Below are positions 1 to 7,472 of a stretch of DNA of 64,000 bases, piece by piece (positions within the stretch are counted from its first letter, which is position 1; the number at the start of each line of letters is the position of its first letter). The notes beneath the pieces were generated by a model that did not search any database, was not told where the DNA came from, and saw only the letters and a program-made list of their open reading frames with translations. The translations under genes were made by a program, and so were the position numbers. The stretch covers positions 54,302 through 118,301 of the forward strand of contig NZ_WNJZ01000005.1 of the NCBI RefSeq assembly GCF_024433635.1, written 5' to 3'. The DNA is from Ruminococcus sp. zg-924. Lineage in GTDB: Bacteria > Bacillota > Clostridia > Oscillospirales > Acutalibacteraceae.

Positions 1-326
1 TGCATAGTGATATACCCCTTACGGATTTCATTTTGGCGACTATAAACTGAGTAACTGCAAAGGTTCTGGAAGCAGTCAGCTATATCCCTTTGTGTGGTAA
101 TTATCATTTTACCCGAAATAATCTCTGTTACTGCCTTGCTATCGGCAGTCAGATAAAAAGTATCTTTTTCGGTGCAAATCATTACCGGCTTGTTCACTCT
201 TAGTCGGATTTCCTGTGCTGCTTTTTTGCAATCATCACTGATTCTGATTATTCGCTCATACAGACGTTGCCCTAAACCTCTCGACGCTCTATCAAAGCGT
301 CTGATTGCGTCACGGTTTTCACTCAT
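1..326 (-). CDS. spoIIIAA: Stage III sporulation protein AA (SpoIIIAA), N-terminal part
   Basis: This is the first 108 codons of a gene that runs off the left edge, so no stop is visible. Reading from the ATG at 326, an arginine-rich stretch with the phrase EIRLRVNKPVMI is followed about 50 residues later by LCSYSVYSRQNEIRKGYIT. This pairing is characteristic of SpoIIIAA, the ATPase of the SpoIIIA-SpoIIQ channel between mother cell and forespore. The ATP-binding core would lie outside the window. An AAAGGA ribosome site precedes the start. In the family the gene heads the spoIIIA operon and is expressed in the mother cell under sigma-E. The call rests on the N-terminal motif only. Confidence 0.85.
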   Translation of the reverse strand, partial: MSENRDAIRRFDRASRGLGQRLYERIIRISDDCKKAAQEIRLRVNKPVMICTEKDTFYLTADSKAVTEIISGKMIITTQRDIADCFQNLCSYSVYSRQNEIRKGYITM

Positions 327-426
327 TTTAATCATCCTTTCGGTTTGTTCAATCAATTATATGGACGAGTCTATTAAAATATGATAAAAAAATAGCGGCC
401 TATCCATAAAAGAACAGACCGGAAAT

Positions 427-615
427 TCAGCCGTCGTATTTAACTGTCAGGTTATTTACATATTCCTGCATCTCAACTTTTGACTTTACATTATGAGTAC
501 CGCTTAATACAGCCTGCTTATCACTATCAGGCAGCTTTGAAAAGACTATTAATGCATCGGGATTTTTCGCAAGAGCCATAGAAAAGCCAAGCGGCAATTC
601 AGACAACATATCCAT
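427..615 (-). CDS. Small conserved Firmicutes protein of unknown function (62 aa)
   Basis: A 62-residue protein begins MDMLSELPLGFSMALAKN and is preceded by a GAGGTGAT ribosome site seven bases from the ATG. The first half predicts a helix with a PLGF turn. The second half carries a THNVKSKVEMQEYV-type segment resembling the C-terminal helical hairpin of YdeI-like and other small Firmicutes proteins. I recognise the pattern as one that recurs in Clostridia but know of no assigned function. It sits divergently between the tRNA cluster and spoIIIAA and is probably transcribed on its own. It is too short for a confident domain assignment. Confidence 0.7.
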   Translation of the reverse strand: MDMLSELPLGFSMALAKNPDALIVFSKLPDSDKQAVLSGTHNVKSKVEMQEYVNNLTVKYDG

Positions 616-743
616 ACTTACATCACCTCATGATTATAATATGAGGATTATAAGCTTTTATACTTAAGCCACTGATAGAAATAAAGACATCAAAAATCGC
701 ACAAAACTTTTGAAAAAATAATCTAAAAAAACGAAAAAAAGTC

Positions 744-772
744 TTGACTATTTTCACTCCTTATGATATTAT
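744..772 (+). promoter_or_regulatory. Sigma-A promoter of the tRNA cluster
   Basis: TTGACT at 744-749 and TATTAT at 767-772 are separated by 17 bases. Transcription would start about ten bases before tRNA-Ser(UGA). Confidence 0.7.
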
Positions 773-789
773 AATAAAGCTGATTGCAC

Positions 790-878
790 GGAGGGGTGTC
801 CGAGCGGTTTAAGGAGCTAGTCTTGAAAACTAGTGATTCCGAAAGGAACCAAGGGTTCGAATCCCTTCCCCTCCGCCA
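790..878 (+). tRNA. tRNA-Ser (anticodon UGA)
   Basis: The acceptor strand GGAGGGG (790-796) pairs with CCCCTCC (868-874), followed by discriminator G and an encoded CCA. The anticodon loop CTTGAAA gives TGA, between complementary stems. There is a long variable arm typical of class II tRNAs and a T-loop GTTCGAATC. Confidence 0.95.
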
Positions 879-929
879 TTAATTTTTGCAAACAGCAATG
901 TTTTAATAATTAATTGTTGTTTGCCCTAC

Positions 930-1019
930 GGAGGATTACTCAAGTGGTGAAGAGGCTCCCCTGCTAAGGGAGTAGGTCGGGTAACCGGCGCGAGGGTTCA
1001 AATCCCTTGTCCTCCGCCA
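930..1019 (+). tRNA. tRNA-Ser (anticodon GCU)
   Basis: GGAGGAT (930-936) pairs with GTCCTCC (1009-1015), with a G-T pair at the base, and CCA is encoded. The anticodon stem CTCCC/GGGAG encloses CTGCTAA, giving GCT. A long variable arm is present. It is 51 bases after the first tRNA-Ser and probably co-transcribed. Confidence 0.93.
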
Positions 1020-1020
1020 G

Positions 1021-1052
1021 AAAAACCGGCTTGTTATACAAGTCGGTTTTTC
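1021..1052 (+). terminator. Rho-independent terminator after tRNA-Ser(GCU)
   Basis: AAAAACCGGCTTG and CAAGTCGGTTTTT form a stem around a short TTATA loop, ending in a T run, directly after the CCA end of the second tRNA-Ser. Confidence 0.75.
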
Positions 1053-1086
1053 AACTTTTTTAAAAGCTTTTCAGCGTTTATTCTAT

Positions 1087-1163
1087 GTTTCCGTAGCTCA
1101 GCTGGATAGAGCAACCGCCTCCTAAGCGGTAGGTCGGGTGTTCGAATCACCTCGGGAACGCCA
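1087..1163 (+). tRNA. tRNA-Arg (anticodon CCU)
   Basis: GTTTCCG (1087-1093) pairs with CGGGAAC (1153-1159), followed by G and encoded CCA. The anticodon stem ACCGC/GCGGT encloses CTCCTAA, giving CCT, which reads AGG. No clear promoter lies between it and the preceding terminator, so some read-through is implied. Confidence 0.94.
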
Positions 1164-1234
1164 AAAACGGTCACGGGCGAAGAAGTTGATTTAAGTGAGC
1201 CTCTTCCCCCACGACCGATATGTTTTTATAATAT

Positions 1235-1275
1235 GGAGACGTATCGAAGTGGTCATAACGGGACTGACTCGAAAT
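1235..1275 (+). pseudogene. 5' half of a split tRNA-Ser (anticodon CGA)
   Basis: A tRNA start, GGAGACG, is followed by a normal D arm and the 5' anticodon stem ACTGA with loop CTCGAAA, and then the tRNA pattern stops. The bases after 1275 cannot pair with ACTGA. The missing half, TCAGT followed by a variable arm, T arm and CCA, is found at 20406-20455. Joined across CTCGAAAT, the two halves give a perfect five-base anticodon stem and T stem, with a single C-C mismatch in the acceptor stem. I infer that a tRNA-Ser(CGA) gene was interrupted here by the island. Confidence 0.82.
1268..1275 (+). other. attL core (CTCGAAAT)
   Basis: This 8-base core is shared with 20400-20407; the flanking bases differ at both ends. 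It lies in the anticodon loop of the split tRNA-Ser(CGA). Integrases that use tRNA anticodon loops as crossover sites are well known. Confidence 0.72.
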
Positions 1276-1359
1276 TTCCTAAAGCTTAGGCGGTTTTGTC
1301 CGCTTAAAATCCTTGATTCATCGGGGATTTTGAAACATTAAAATCGAATATTTTTTCCT

Positions 1360-1381
1360 GTTCTCTCCTGTAGTTCTCTCC
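1360..1381 (+). repeat. Paired GTTCTCTCC direct repeats, left end of island
   Basis: GTTCTCTCC occurs at 1360-1368 and again at 1373-1381, about 90 bases inside attL. The same 13- or 12-base-spaced pair occurs near the right end at 20272-20292 and a near copy at 19943-19963; single copies are at 4590 and 20014. The placement fits integrase/excisionase arm sites or operators of an island regulator. Confidence 0.5.
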
Positions 1382-1424
1382 AAATCGTTTTTGAACGAGA
1401 AAAACTACAGTTTAGAAGATACAC

Positions 1425-1512
1425 GGAGAGTTGTCCGAGAGGTCGAAGGTGCGACACTCGAAATGTCGTGTACAGAAATGTACCTAGGGTTCGAATCCCT
1501 AACTCTCCGCCA
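1425..1512 (+). tRNA. Intact tRNA-Ser (anticodon CGA) carried inside the island
   Basis: All arms are intact: acceptor GGAGAGT/ACTCTCC, anticodon stem CGACA/TGTCG around CTCGAAA (anticodon CGA, reading UCG), variable arm with GTAC/GTAC pairing, T stem TAGGG/CCCTA, discriminator G and encoded CCA. It differs in sequence from the split tRNA-Ser(CGA) that frames the island, so it is not a duplicate of the target. It lies 150 bases inside attL, in the same orientation as the host tRNA cluster, and has its own terminator. It could replace the destroyed host gene. Confidence 0.93.
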
Positions 1513-1514
1513 TT

Positions 1515-1551
1515 GAAAAAGCCTGTAATCAAGCCGATTTCAGGCTTTTTC
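1515..1551 (+). terminator. Rho-independent terminator after tRNA-Ser(CGA)
   Basis: GAAAAAGCCTG and CAGGCTTTTTC form the stem, followed by a further T-rich run. It separates the tRNA from the convergent integrase gene. Confidence 0.8.
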
Positions 1552-1604
1552 TTTTTGCTTTTTTAAAAACAAGTGGTCAGAGAGTACAACATTTTTTCCT
1601 TACC

Positions 1605-2804
1605 TCAATTTGAGGTTTCACCGCTCCAGCGGCTTGTGAAGCCGCCTGTTTCAGGTAATTGCAATCCGCTTTCCATTGCTTGTGCAGAAGAGATTTTTGC
1701 ACTGTAATCAAGATGAGCATAAATATTTGCCGTCGTAGAAAAATCCGAGTGACCAAGCCATTCCTGAATATGCTTTAAGGGTACACCGTTTGCGAGTAGT
1801 AGTGATGCACAACTATGACGAAGATCGTGGAAACGCATACGACGCAGTCCCTTCTTTTCAAGAATTTCGGGAAAACGTGAGGTCAGGTAATGTGCCTTCA
1901 ATCTTTCTCCCATTTCATCCACAAACACATAACCGTCGTATTGATAGTTGTAGCAATTTCCACAGACCTTTTTATTAAGTTTCTGTGCTTCCTTGACTTG
2001 CATAAAGTAATCCTTGAAGCTACCCACAAGCGGCAAAGTACGAAGGCTGGATTTTGTTTTTGCAGACTCCTTTTCAATCTCTTGATACTTGCCGCCCAAA
2101 TTGATGGAGGTTACGGTTCGTTTAATTGAAATTGTCCCTAGTTCAAAGTCAATGGCATCCCATTTGAGTCCCAATACCTCACCACGCCGTAGCCCATAGA
2201 AAGCCGCCACCAATACGGGAAGCTCCAACTTTGTCCCCTTGATTGCTTCAAACATTTTTTGCGTTTCCTCTGCGGATAAGAATACCGGTTGAAAATCATT
2301 CTTCCTTGGGCGATCCACCTTGGAGGCAACATTCTGAATGATCATATCGGTTTTCACAGCGTATTTTAGAGCTGAGTGGATAACAGCGTGATAATGAATG
2401 ACGGTGTTCGGCTTAACGACTTTAAGCTTTTCGGAATAGAAGCTTTGAATGTGCCTTGCCTCAAGTTCCCGTAGTGTCAGCTTTTTTTGACGGAAGTACG
2501 GCTCAATAGAACTTTTAATAAGCCCTACGTATGAACTGTAAGTAGCAATTGCCAAACGCCCCTTTGCAATCTCAAGCCATTCAAGTAAATAATCAGCAAA
2601 CAACATATCTGCGCTCAAATCGTTTACTTCGGTGGGAATGACAAATTCTCTCCGTATTCTTGATAACTCCGCTTGAGCCTTGCGCTTGTTTCCCTTTTCG
2701 GGTAGTCCGAGGGGAATCCATTTTGTTTGTCTTTTTTCGCCGTTGTTTCAACTGAGCACGGCGTAATAATAACCTTTTTTAATTTGCAGATGTCCTGCTA
2801 CCAT
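1605..2804 (-). pseudogene. Tyrosine recombinase/integrase of the island, interrupted by an in-frame TGA
   Basis: The full reading frame starts at the ATG at 2804, behind a GAGGAGGAAAATAAA ribosome site, and would give 399 residues. Codon 19 is TGA (2748-2750), where related integrases have an aromatic residue, so a Trp-to-stop change is likely. The frame then continues with the usual N-terminal arm-binding phrase ending in TKWIPLGLP, a SAM-like core-binding domain, and a complete catalytic domain. Catalytic residues in full-length numbering are R206 (in YGLRRGE), H326 and R329 (in HDLRH), H352 (in WLGHSD) and Y362 (in NIYAHLDY). Translation may restart at the Met at 2618, giving a 337-residue form without the arm-binding domain. 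Its 3' end faces the attachment site, as is usual for the family. Confidence 0.8.
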
Positions 2805-3153
2805 TTTATTTTCCTCCTCGTATAATATGTTTATAGCCCAAAAACCAGGCTATAAATTAGTTGATCGGTTTAATCATACCCATGATATAATTGACATAGG
2901 TCGATCAGGTAAATAGTTCTTTTTCCTCCTGTTGAGCCGTAAACGGCTGCTTCATATATAGTCAGTTCCCCTGACACGGAAGTAAACTTCAAACCACCGG
3001 CTGTTTGTCGGAAGAGTGGATTGCCATTTAGCAGTGTGGCTCGCATCGGTTCATCTCCGACTGAATTCTTATATGCGAGGGTGTTGATGCTCCGTGATCA
3101 TGGGTATCATCAAGCCGATTGACCTTAATCCAAACAGAAAAGAGGTGATTTTT
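2805..3153 (+). ncRNA. Non-coding left end of the IS110-type element; candidate bridge RNA
   Basis: This gene-free stretch lies between the integrase start and the transposase start. The part from 2864 to 3119 is bracketed by a 23-base imperfect inverted repeat (2864-2886 against 3097-3119, about 20 of 23 positions match). Inside it, CTCGCAT (3040-3046) pairs with ATGCGAG (3073-3079) around a nested CGG/CCG hairpin, and GTCAG/CTGAC pair at 2961-2975. IS110-group elements encode a structured bridge RNA upstream of the transposase that selects target and donor DNA. The location and structure fit this, but I cannot identify the guide loops by eye. Confidence 0.45.
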
Positions 3154-4524
3154 ATGTCCAAACTTTACGTAGGAATAGATGTCAGCAGCAGAAACAATGT
3201 CGTTTATCTGATGAAGCCTGACGGTTCAAAGCACAGCAATTTTTCGGTGGAAAACTCCCCGAAAGGCTCTGCTGAGCTTGTTAAACAAATCGTCAAGGCA
3301 CTAACATCTTACAACCTGACAGAGGTTACTGTCGGTCTTGAATCAACAGGCTGTTATGGTGACCACCTCGTTTATTTCCTGAAGGGAAATGCAGAGCTGG
3401 CAAAGTTTAACAGGAGTATCCATGTCCTCAATCCCAAGCAGGTCAAAAAATTCAAAGATACATACAATGACCTGCAAAAGAATGACTACATAGATTCTTT
3501 TGTAATTGCAGACTGTCTGCGGTTCGGAAGAATCAACAAAGAGGTATACATGGATGACGCCCGATTCAAAGCTCTCCTGATCCTTACACGACAACGTTTC
3601 TTTGCAGTCCAGTCTCTGACTGCGGAAAAGCAGCGTTTTTTAAACGTTATCTTCAAGAAGTATTCTTCCTTAGTGCAGAACAAGGTGTTTTCCAACACCT
3701 TTGGTGCTTCGGCTCTTGCTCTCTATGAAGAGTTCGATTCCGCAGACACCTTAGCTTATATGGACTTACATGAGCTGACTGACTTCTTAATTGAGAAGAG
3801 CAAAAACCGTTTTTCCGATTCCGAAGCAGTAGCCAAAGCCATACAGAAAGCAGCTCGCAGCTCTTACAGGCTGCCTAAAACGGTAAATGATTCCGTTAAT
3901 CAGGTGCTTTCCTCTTCTATCAGCCTTATCAGAGCTTTAGAGCAGCAAATCAAAGTGCTTGACAAGGCTATTGCTGAACAAATGCAACTTATCCCCAACA
4001 CTTTGCAGTCGATTCCGGGCATAGGTCCTGTTTATTCAGCAGGAATTATCGCAGAGATCGGTGATATCCACCGCTTCAAAAATCAGTCTGCACTCGGCAA
4101 ATACGCCGGACTTGCATGGACTCAGAACCAGTCCGGTGACTTTGAAAGCAAAAATACAAAGCTCATTCGCTCAGGAAACAAATTCCTTAAATACTACCTT
4201 TGTGAAGCTACACTTTCCCTTGTACGATGCGATACAGAGTACAGTCGCTTCTACCACCTCAAATACAATGAGGTAAACAAAGGTCAACACAAACGTGCCC
4301 TCGCATTAACTGCCCGTAAATTTGTGCGTCTTGTCTATGCTCTGCTCATAGACAACAAACTTTATACTCCGTCAGAGCTTTGATTCTGCTCTGATTTTCT
4401 CTCAGCCCTGCTTCAAAAAATTTTGAATCGACAGGGCTTGGGCGGGTGTTTTTTGCCTTTGCTGAAATCAGCTAAAACAATCTCTTTTTTATTCATTTTC
4501 CTCTTGACATTTCACCACCGGACT
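2850..4524 (+). mobile_element. IS110-family insertion sequence (boundaries approximate)
   Basis: It contains one IS110-type transposase gene with a long non-coding left end and a shorter right end. A CTATAAATT sequence occurs at 2850 and again at 4523. This is consistent with the CT core dinucleotide often found at both edges of IS110 insertions, so I place the ends there tentatively. There are no terminal inverted repeats of the usual kind, as expected for this family. It inserted between the integrase and the parB-like gene, where mobilizable elements often carry a relaxase. Confidence 0.5.
3154..4383 (+). CDS. IS110-family transposase (DEDD N-domain and transposase_20 C-domain)
   Basis: A 409-residue protein starts at the ATG at 3154, behind AGAGGTGATTTTT; the open frame extends upstream to 3094 but without a ribosome site. 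The N-terminal RuvC-like DEDD domain starts with LYVGIDVSS (first Asp at residue 9), continues with VGLESTGCYG and then NDYIDSFVIADCL, which supply further acidic residues. The C-terminal domain contains IPGIGPVYSAGIIAEIGDI, LGKYAGLAW and a conserved SGNKFLKYYL segment typical of the serine-bearing transposase_20 domain. The enzyme acts with a bridge RNA in the family. The frame is complete, so the element may still be active. Confidence 0.93.
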   Translation: MSKLYVGIDVSSRNNVVYLMKPDGSKHSNFSVENSPKGSAELVKQIVKALTSYNLTEVTVGLESTGCYGDHLVYFLKGNAELAKFNRSIHVLNPKQVKKFKDTYNDLQKNDYIDSFVIADCLRFGRINKEVYMDDARFKALLILTRQRFFAVQSLTAEKQRFLNVIFKKYSSLVQNKVFSNTFGASALALYEEFDSADTLAYMDLHELTDFLIEKSKNRFSDSEAVAKAIQKAARSSYRLPKTVNDSVNQVLSSSISLIRALEQQIKVLDKAIAEQMQLIPNTLQSIPGIGPVYSAGIIAEIGDIHRFKNQSALGKYAGLAWTQNQSGDFESKNTKLIRSGNKFLKYYLCEATLSLVRCDTEYSRFYHLKYNEVNKGQHKRALALTARKFVRLVYALLIDNKLYTPSEL

Positions 4525-4549
4525 ATAAATTTAGATTAGCACACAGAAC

Positions 4550-4598
4550 GAACTCCAAACCAACGTGTATATTATAGCGCCGATTTGGAGTTCTCTCC
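4550..4598 (+). repeat. Inverted repeat GAACTCCAAA/TTTGGAGTTC with a GTTCTCTCC motif
   Basis: A 10-base perfect inverted repeat (4550-4559 and 4584-4593) encloses 24 bases; its right arm runs into GTTCTCTCC at 4590-4598. It lies just downstream of the parB-like gene and just outside the right edge of the insertion sequence. It could be a regulator site or a weak terminator. Confidence 0.4.
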
Positions 4599-4637
4599 AT
4601 TGTGCAAATTGTTACGCCGCAAACACTTTGGTTCGAA

Positions 4638-5555
4638 TCAGCGTGCGTCTCGGCTTCGGTCTCGCTGTCGCTTCAGCAGTTCCAAACCCTTGACAATATC
4701 TTTTTTGATTTGCTCGTCCGTATAGTTCGGCGGAAAGTATTTTTGAAGGTCGTCACGCTTGAATTTTATCTGCTCTTGCTGATTTGGTTTTTCCTCCGAC
4801 ATAATCTCATAAATCGCATTGCGGTCGAGTAATCCCTCTTGCGATAACTTCTTGAGCCGTATACTTTGTGCGTGAGACGGTGTGCAGTCGTTTAGCTCTA
4901 TTGCATCGAGCAGTACGAGCTGTTCCGAGTGCTCCAAGTAGGAGATCTCCACCGCAGGACTGAAAGCGATTTTGTTTTCGTCCACCATTGTGAGCAGCTC
5001 GGGAATTAGGTAGGTCAAGCGAATATATCTCTGAATTTGCGTTTCGCTTGTTTTAGCATCCGCCGCTACAATGCTTCGTGATAACAACTTCTGTCCAACT
5101 TGGACAGAAGTAATACCTTGATGTTTTATTGCATCGAGCTTCATCTTATAAGCAAATGCCTTTTCGCTGGGTAAAATGGTTTCTCTTTGCAGGTTAGCAT
5201 CTACCATTGCAATCACAGCTTCATCGTCGGACATCTCACGAACGATTACGGGCATTGTTTCCAAACCCAACACCTGACACGCCGCAAGTCGTCTGTGCCC
5301 TGAGATCAATTCAAAGCCGCCCTCAGACATTGGTCTTGCAAGTGCCGGAGTGATTGCGCCCACTTTGCGGATGCTTTCAATCATTCGTTCCATTTCCTCG
5401 TTATTCAAAATCTTAAAAGGGTGATCTTTGAAGGGGTGCAGCTCGGCAAGTGGTATATTTTGAACTTTTTCAAGCTTTGCATCGTCCCGCATTTCTTGCG
5501 TGGTGAAAATATCGTCATAGGACGGTAAGATAAAATCCGATTTTCGTTTTGTCAT
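4638..5555 (-). CDS. ParB/Spo0J/RepB-family partition-like protein
   Basis: The 305-residue protein has a ParB N-terminal domain at about residues 32-125, with IPLAELHPFKDHPF at its start, the GHRR box at 86-89 (the CTP-binding/phosphate motif of the family), and the NLQRE segment typical of plasmid ParB proteins. A KorB/HTH-like middle region follows, with SRS and ETQIQRYIRLTYLIPELL at about 165-190, and then a charged C-terminus. ParB proteins load on parS sites and aid partition or gene regulation. No parA is seen nearby, so a role as regulator or in plasmid-like maintenance after excision is as likely as partition. It lies 17 bases downstream of mobC and is probably in the same transcript. 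Confidence 0.88.
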   Translation of the reverse strand: MTKRKSDFILPSYDDIFTTQEMRDDAKLEKVQNIPLAELHPFKDHPFKILNNEEMERMIESIRKVGAITPALARPMSEGGFELISGHRRLAACQVLGLETMPVIVREMSDDEAVIAMVDANLQRETILPSEKAFAYKMKLDAIKHQGITSVQVGQKLLSRSIVAADAKTSETQIQRYIRLTYLIPELLTMVDENKIAFSPAVEISYLEHSEQLVLLDAIELNDCTPSHAQSIRLKKLSQEGLLDRNAIYEIMSEEKPNQQEQIKFKRDDLQKYFPPNYTDEQIKKDIVKGLELLKRQRDRSRDAR

Positions 5556-5572
5556 TTTGCATTATTCCTTTC

Positions 5573-5911
5573 TTATTTCCATTTGAGGTTGCTTTGCTGT
5601 GGTCGCAGGAAGGTAGCTTCCACGTCAGCTTGAAACTGATGCCAACGCAAAGCTTCCGTTTTTAACATCGGTGCATCAATAAATCCAAGTGCGTGTGCTT
5701 TCACCGCAAGCTGATTGATGTTGTTGCCGATGGCGGACAATTTTCGCATTTCTTCATAGAAATTGCTGTCCGGCTTTTCTCTTGGCTCATAGCCTCGAAT
5801 CAGTAAGCGAACCACCGCCGTTTCTGAAATTCCTGCGAGCTCTGCTTTCCTTTTAAGCTCTGCCACCTCTTGGGGTGAGAGCCAAAACTGTTTCTTAATT
5901 CTTTTATTCAT
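5573..5911 (-). CDS. mobC: MobC-like mobilization (relaxosome) protein
   Basis: Translation is placed at the ATG at 5911, behind AAGGAAAGGAACGATT, giving 112 residues; the longer open frame to 6046 crosses an inverted-repeat region and lacks a ribosome site. The N-terminal part, beginning MNKRIKKQFWLSPQEVAELK, reads as a ribbon-helix-helix DNA-binding domain. The C-terminal half has LSAIGNNINQLAVKAHALG, the hallmark of the MobC family (relaxosome accessory protein). MobC melts or marks oriT for a relaxase. The 190 bases directly upstream carry nested hairpins that could be that oriT. No relaxase gene is seen next to it, which is unusual. Confidence 0.85.
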   Translation of the reverse strand: MNKRIKKQFWLSPQEVAELKRKAELAGISETAVVRLLIRGYEPREKPDSNFYEEMRKLSAIGNNINQLAVKAHALGFIDAPMLKTEALRWHQFQADVEATFLRPQQSNLKWK

Positions 5912-5927
5912 AATCGTTCCTTTCCTT

Positions 5928-6116
5928 AGAGGTTTTAGGAGACTTCCTAACGAGTTTTTACTGTTTGGGAGTACAAACAGTCTGCTCGCTGCGTCGTTGC
6001 AAGCTTCATATCCTTCGTTCTGCCGCAAGCGGCAGAACTCATTCATTTCGCTGCAACTCCTTTCCCCAAAAAGTCGTTTGACTTTTCGGGGACCCCGAAA
6101 TTCGCCTAAAACCTCT
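5928..6116. other. Nested inverted repeats upstream of mobC; candidate oriT
   Basis: A perfect 12-base inverted repeat, AGAGGTTTTAGG (5928-5939) and CCTAAAACCTCT (6105-6116), brackets three further hairpins. They are ACTGTTTG/CAAACAGT at 5960-5981, GTTCTGCCGC/GCGGCAGAAC at 6017-6038, and CCCCAAAAAGTC/GACTTTTCGGGG at 6064-6091 with one mismatch. The stretch lies between mobC and the ribbon-helix-helix gene, the usual place for an origin of transfer. The nick site cannot be read by eye. Confidence 0.45.
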
Positions 6117-6128
6117 GCTCCGTTTTAT

Positions 6129-6389
6129 TTACTTCAGTAAGTCCTCTATCACACTTAGTCGATGGAGGATTTCGCTTTTTTCAAGCGAGTCCAAATCCTT
6201 TTTCAGTTGTCCTATCAGTCGAAAAGTCTTGTAGATTTTCTCATTGGTTGCAGCTTTTACATCTTTTCCAAGCCCCAATCTTCTGAGATATTCTGACAGA
6301 GAAAGTCCGCAATAAAATGCACTTTCGTTAAGCTTTTCTTTTTCGGCGGGTGTTACTCTTACGTTAATTCCTTGTGTTTTACTCCTCAT
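6129..6389 (-). CDS. Ribbon-helix-helix mobilization accessory protein
   Basis: I start this at the ATG at 6389 (86 residues), behind AGAAAGGA. The longer frame would need a TTG at 6425 with no ribosome site. The protein begins MRSKTQGINVRVTPAEKEKL, a beta strand followed by a helix, and continues with GLSLSEYLRRLGLG, the second helix of a ribbon-helix-helix fold. This form is common in NikA/MobC-like accessory proteins encoded next to oriT. The C-terminal 40 residues look like an amphipathic helical pair. It is probably the partner of MobC in binding the hairpin region between them. Confidence 0.75.
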   Translation of the reverse strand: MRSKTQGINVRVTPAEKEKLNESAFYCGLSLSEYLRRLGLGKDVKAATNEKIYKTFRLIGQLKKDLDSLEKSEILHRLSVIEDLLK

Positions 6390-6446
6390 AAAAAATCTAA
6401 TCCTTTCTGTTGTTTGTGACGACAATGACGGTTGTGACGGTGTTTT

Positions 6447-7472
6447 CTATATAGAGATCTCGCTGTCATTTCCGTCACCGCTGTCATTCATTACAAGTCG
6501 AATCAAGCGGCTTGTCCCTGTGCGTTTCGTTCTGTACTCAATGCCTTGCGGTGCTAAAACCTCTGCTGAAAACCTTGCAAGAAGTTTCGTTACCACGTTC
6601 GCCGTGACTTCGGTTTCGTTCATTTCGATAAGTAGTTGACTTGCTGTACCTTGCCAAGTTTTGTGCAAGGCTATGAACTGAACGAGCCGAAAAAGAAAAT
6701 CGGGGATCTTTTCACGTTGAAGATCATCGGCATTTTTTCGTTCCACAAGCTCCCATAAATGCGTACCGTTATCGAACTTCAAAGTCAGCTCCTGATACTC
6801 GATATCTCGTCCCGTTGCAAGGAGTGTCCCCATTTCACTGGAGCGACTTCGCTTCAAAATAAAGCTCGTATCGGCGGCTCCCGTGATGCCCGTCGAGCCT
6901 GTTACTTCGTTAAACGGATCGTTTGCATCCTTCATCTTGCGAACGTGATGGACTACCACTACCGCTATCCCGAACTTCTCCGAAATGGTTTTCAGCGCCG
7001 TGATATCGTCGTAATCTCCCGCATACATTCCACTTTTACCAAGAGTGTTTCGAGAATCACGCACCTTCTGAAAGGTGTCGATAATCACAAGCTTTGTGTT
7101 CGGAAAGTCCGTTAGATATTGTTCGATCTGCTGCTCCAAGCCGTTCCCGATTTGATAGCTTGTGGTGGCAATTCGAAGCTCGGCAGGTGCTTCATCCGTG
7201 AGCTGGTACAAGCGGTTTTGTATGCGAATGTGGGTATCCTCCAAGCATAAATACAACACATCACACTTGTGGGTTTCAAAATCCCACACAGGATTTCCAC
7301 GTGCTACTTGCATACCAAGCCACAGCATCAGCCAGCTTTTACCGATCTTGCTTGGGCCTGACAACACGCTCAATCCTTGGGGTATCAACCCTTCCACAAT
7401 AAACAAAGTCTTGCGAAGCGGTGTTGATAACAAGGTATCCGCATCAACTGTTTTTAGCTTTTTAACTTGCAT
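6447..7472 (-). CDS. RepA-like RecA-fold ATPase (plasmid/ICE replication type)
   Basis: The start is the ATG at 7472, with a perfect GGAGGTGA ribosome site and an 11-base overlap with the upstream HTH gene; this gives 341 residues. Walker A is GPSKIGKS at 39-46, Walker B is LVIIDTF at about 128-134, and a conserved VVVVHHVRK follows around residue 170. These are features of the AAA_25/RepA hexameric helicase-like family that accompanies mobile elements. The C-terminal third has a helix-rich, possibly winged-helix, region. It probably helps replicate or unwind the excised circle. Coupling to the HTH gene and the downstream mob genes suggests one maintenance operon. Confidence 0.82.
   Translation of the reverse strand: MQVKKLKTVDADTLLSTPLRKTLFIVEGLIPQGLSVLSGPSKIGKSWLMLWLGMQVARGNPVWDFETHKCDVLYLCLEDTHIRIQNRLYQLTDEAPAELRIATTSYQIGNGLEQQIEQYLTDFPNTKLVIIDTFQKVRDSRNTLGKSGMYAGDYDDITALKTISEKFGIAVVVVHHVRKMKDANDPFNEVTGSTGITGAADTSFILKRSRSSEMGTLLATGRDIEYQELTLKFDNGTHLWELVERKNADDLQREKIPDFLFRLVQFIALHKTWQGTASQLLIEMNETEVTANVVTKLLARFSAEVLAPQGIEYRTKRTGTSRLIRLVMNDSGDGNDSEISI

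Noticed and set aside
1167..1220. Imperfect hairpin after tRNA-Arg (CGGTC...GACCG arms) as a terminator
   Set aside because: The stem has an internal loop and mismatches and no T run directly after it.
1338..1532. Minus-strand open frame of 64 codons
   Set aside because: It runs antisense through the intact tRNA-Ser(CGA) and lacks a ribosome site.
1425..2804. Island inserted at the 3' end of the intact tRNA at 1425-1512 rather than in the split tRNA
   Set aside because: The integrase is next to it, but no copy of this tRNA's 3' end appears at the right border, whereas the split tRNA halves match each other.
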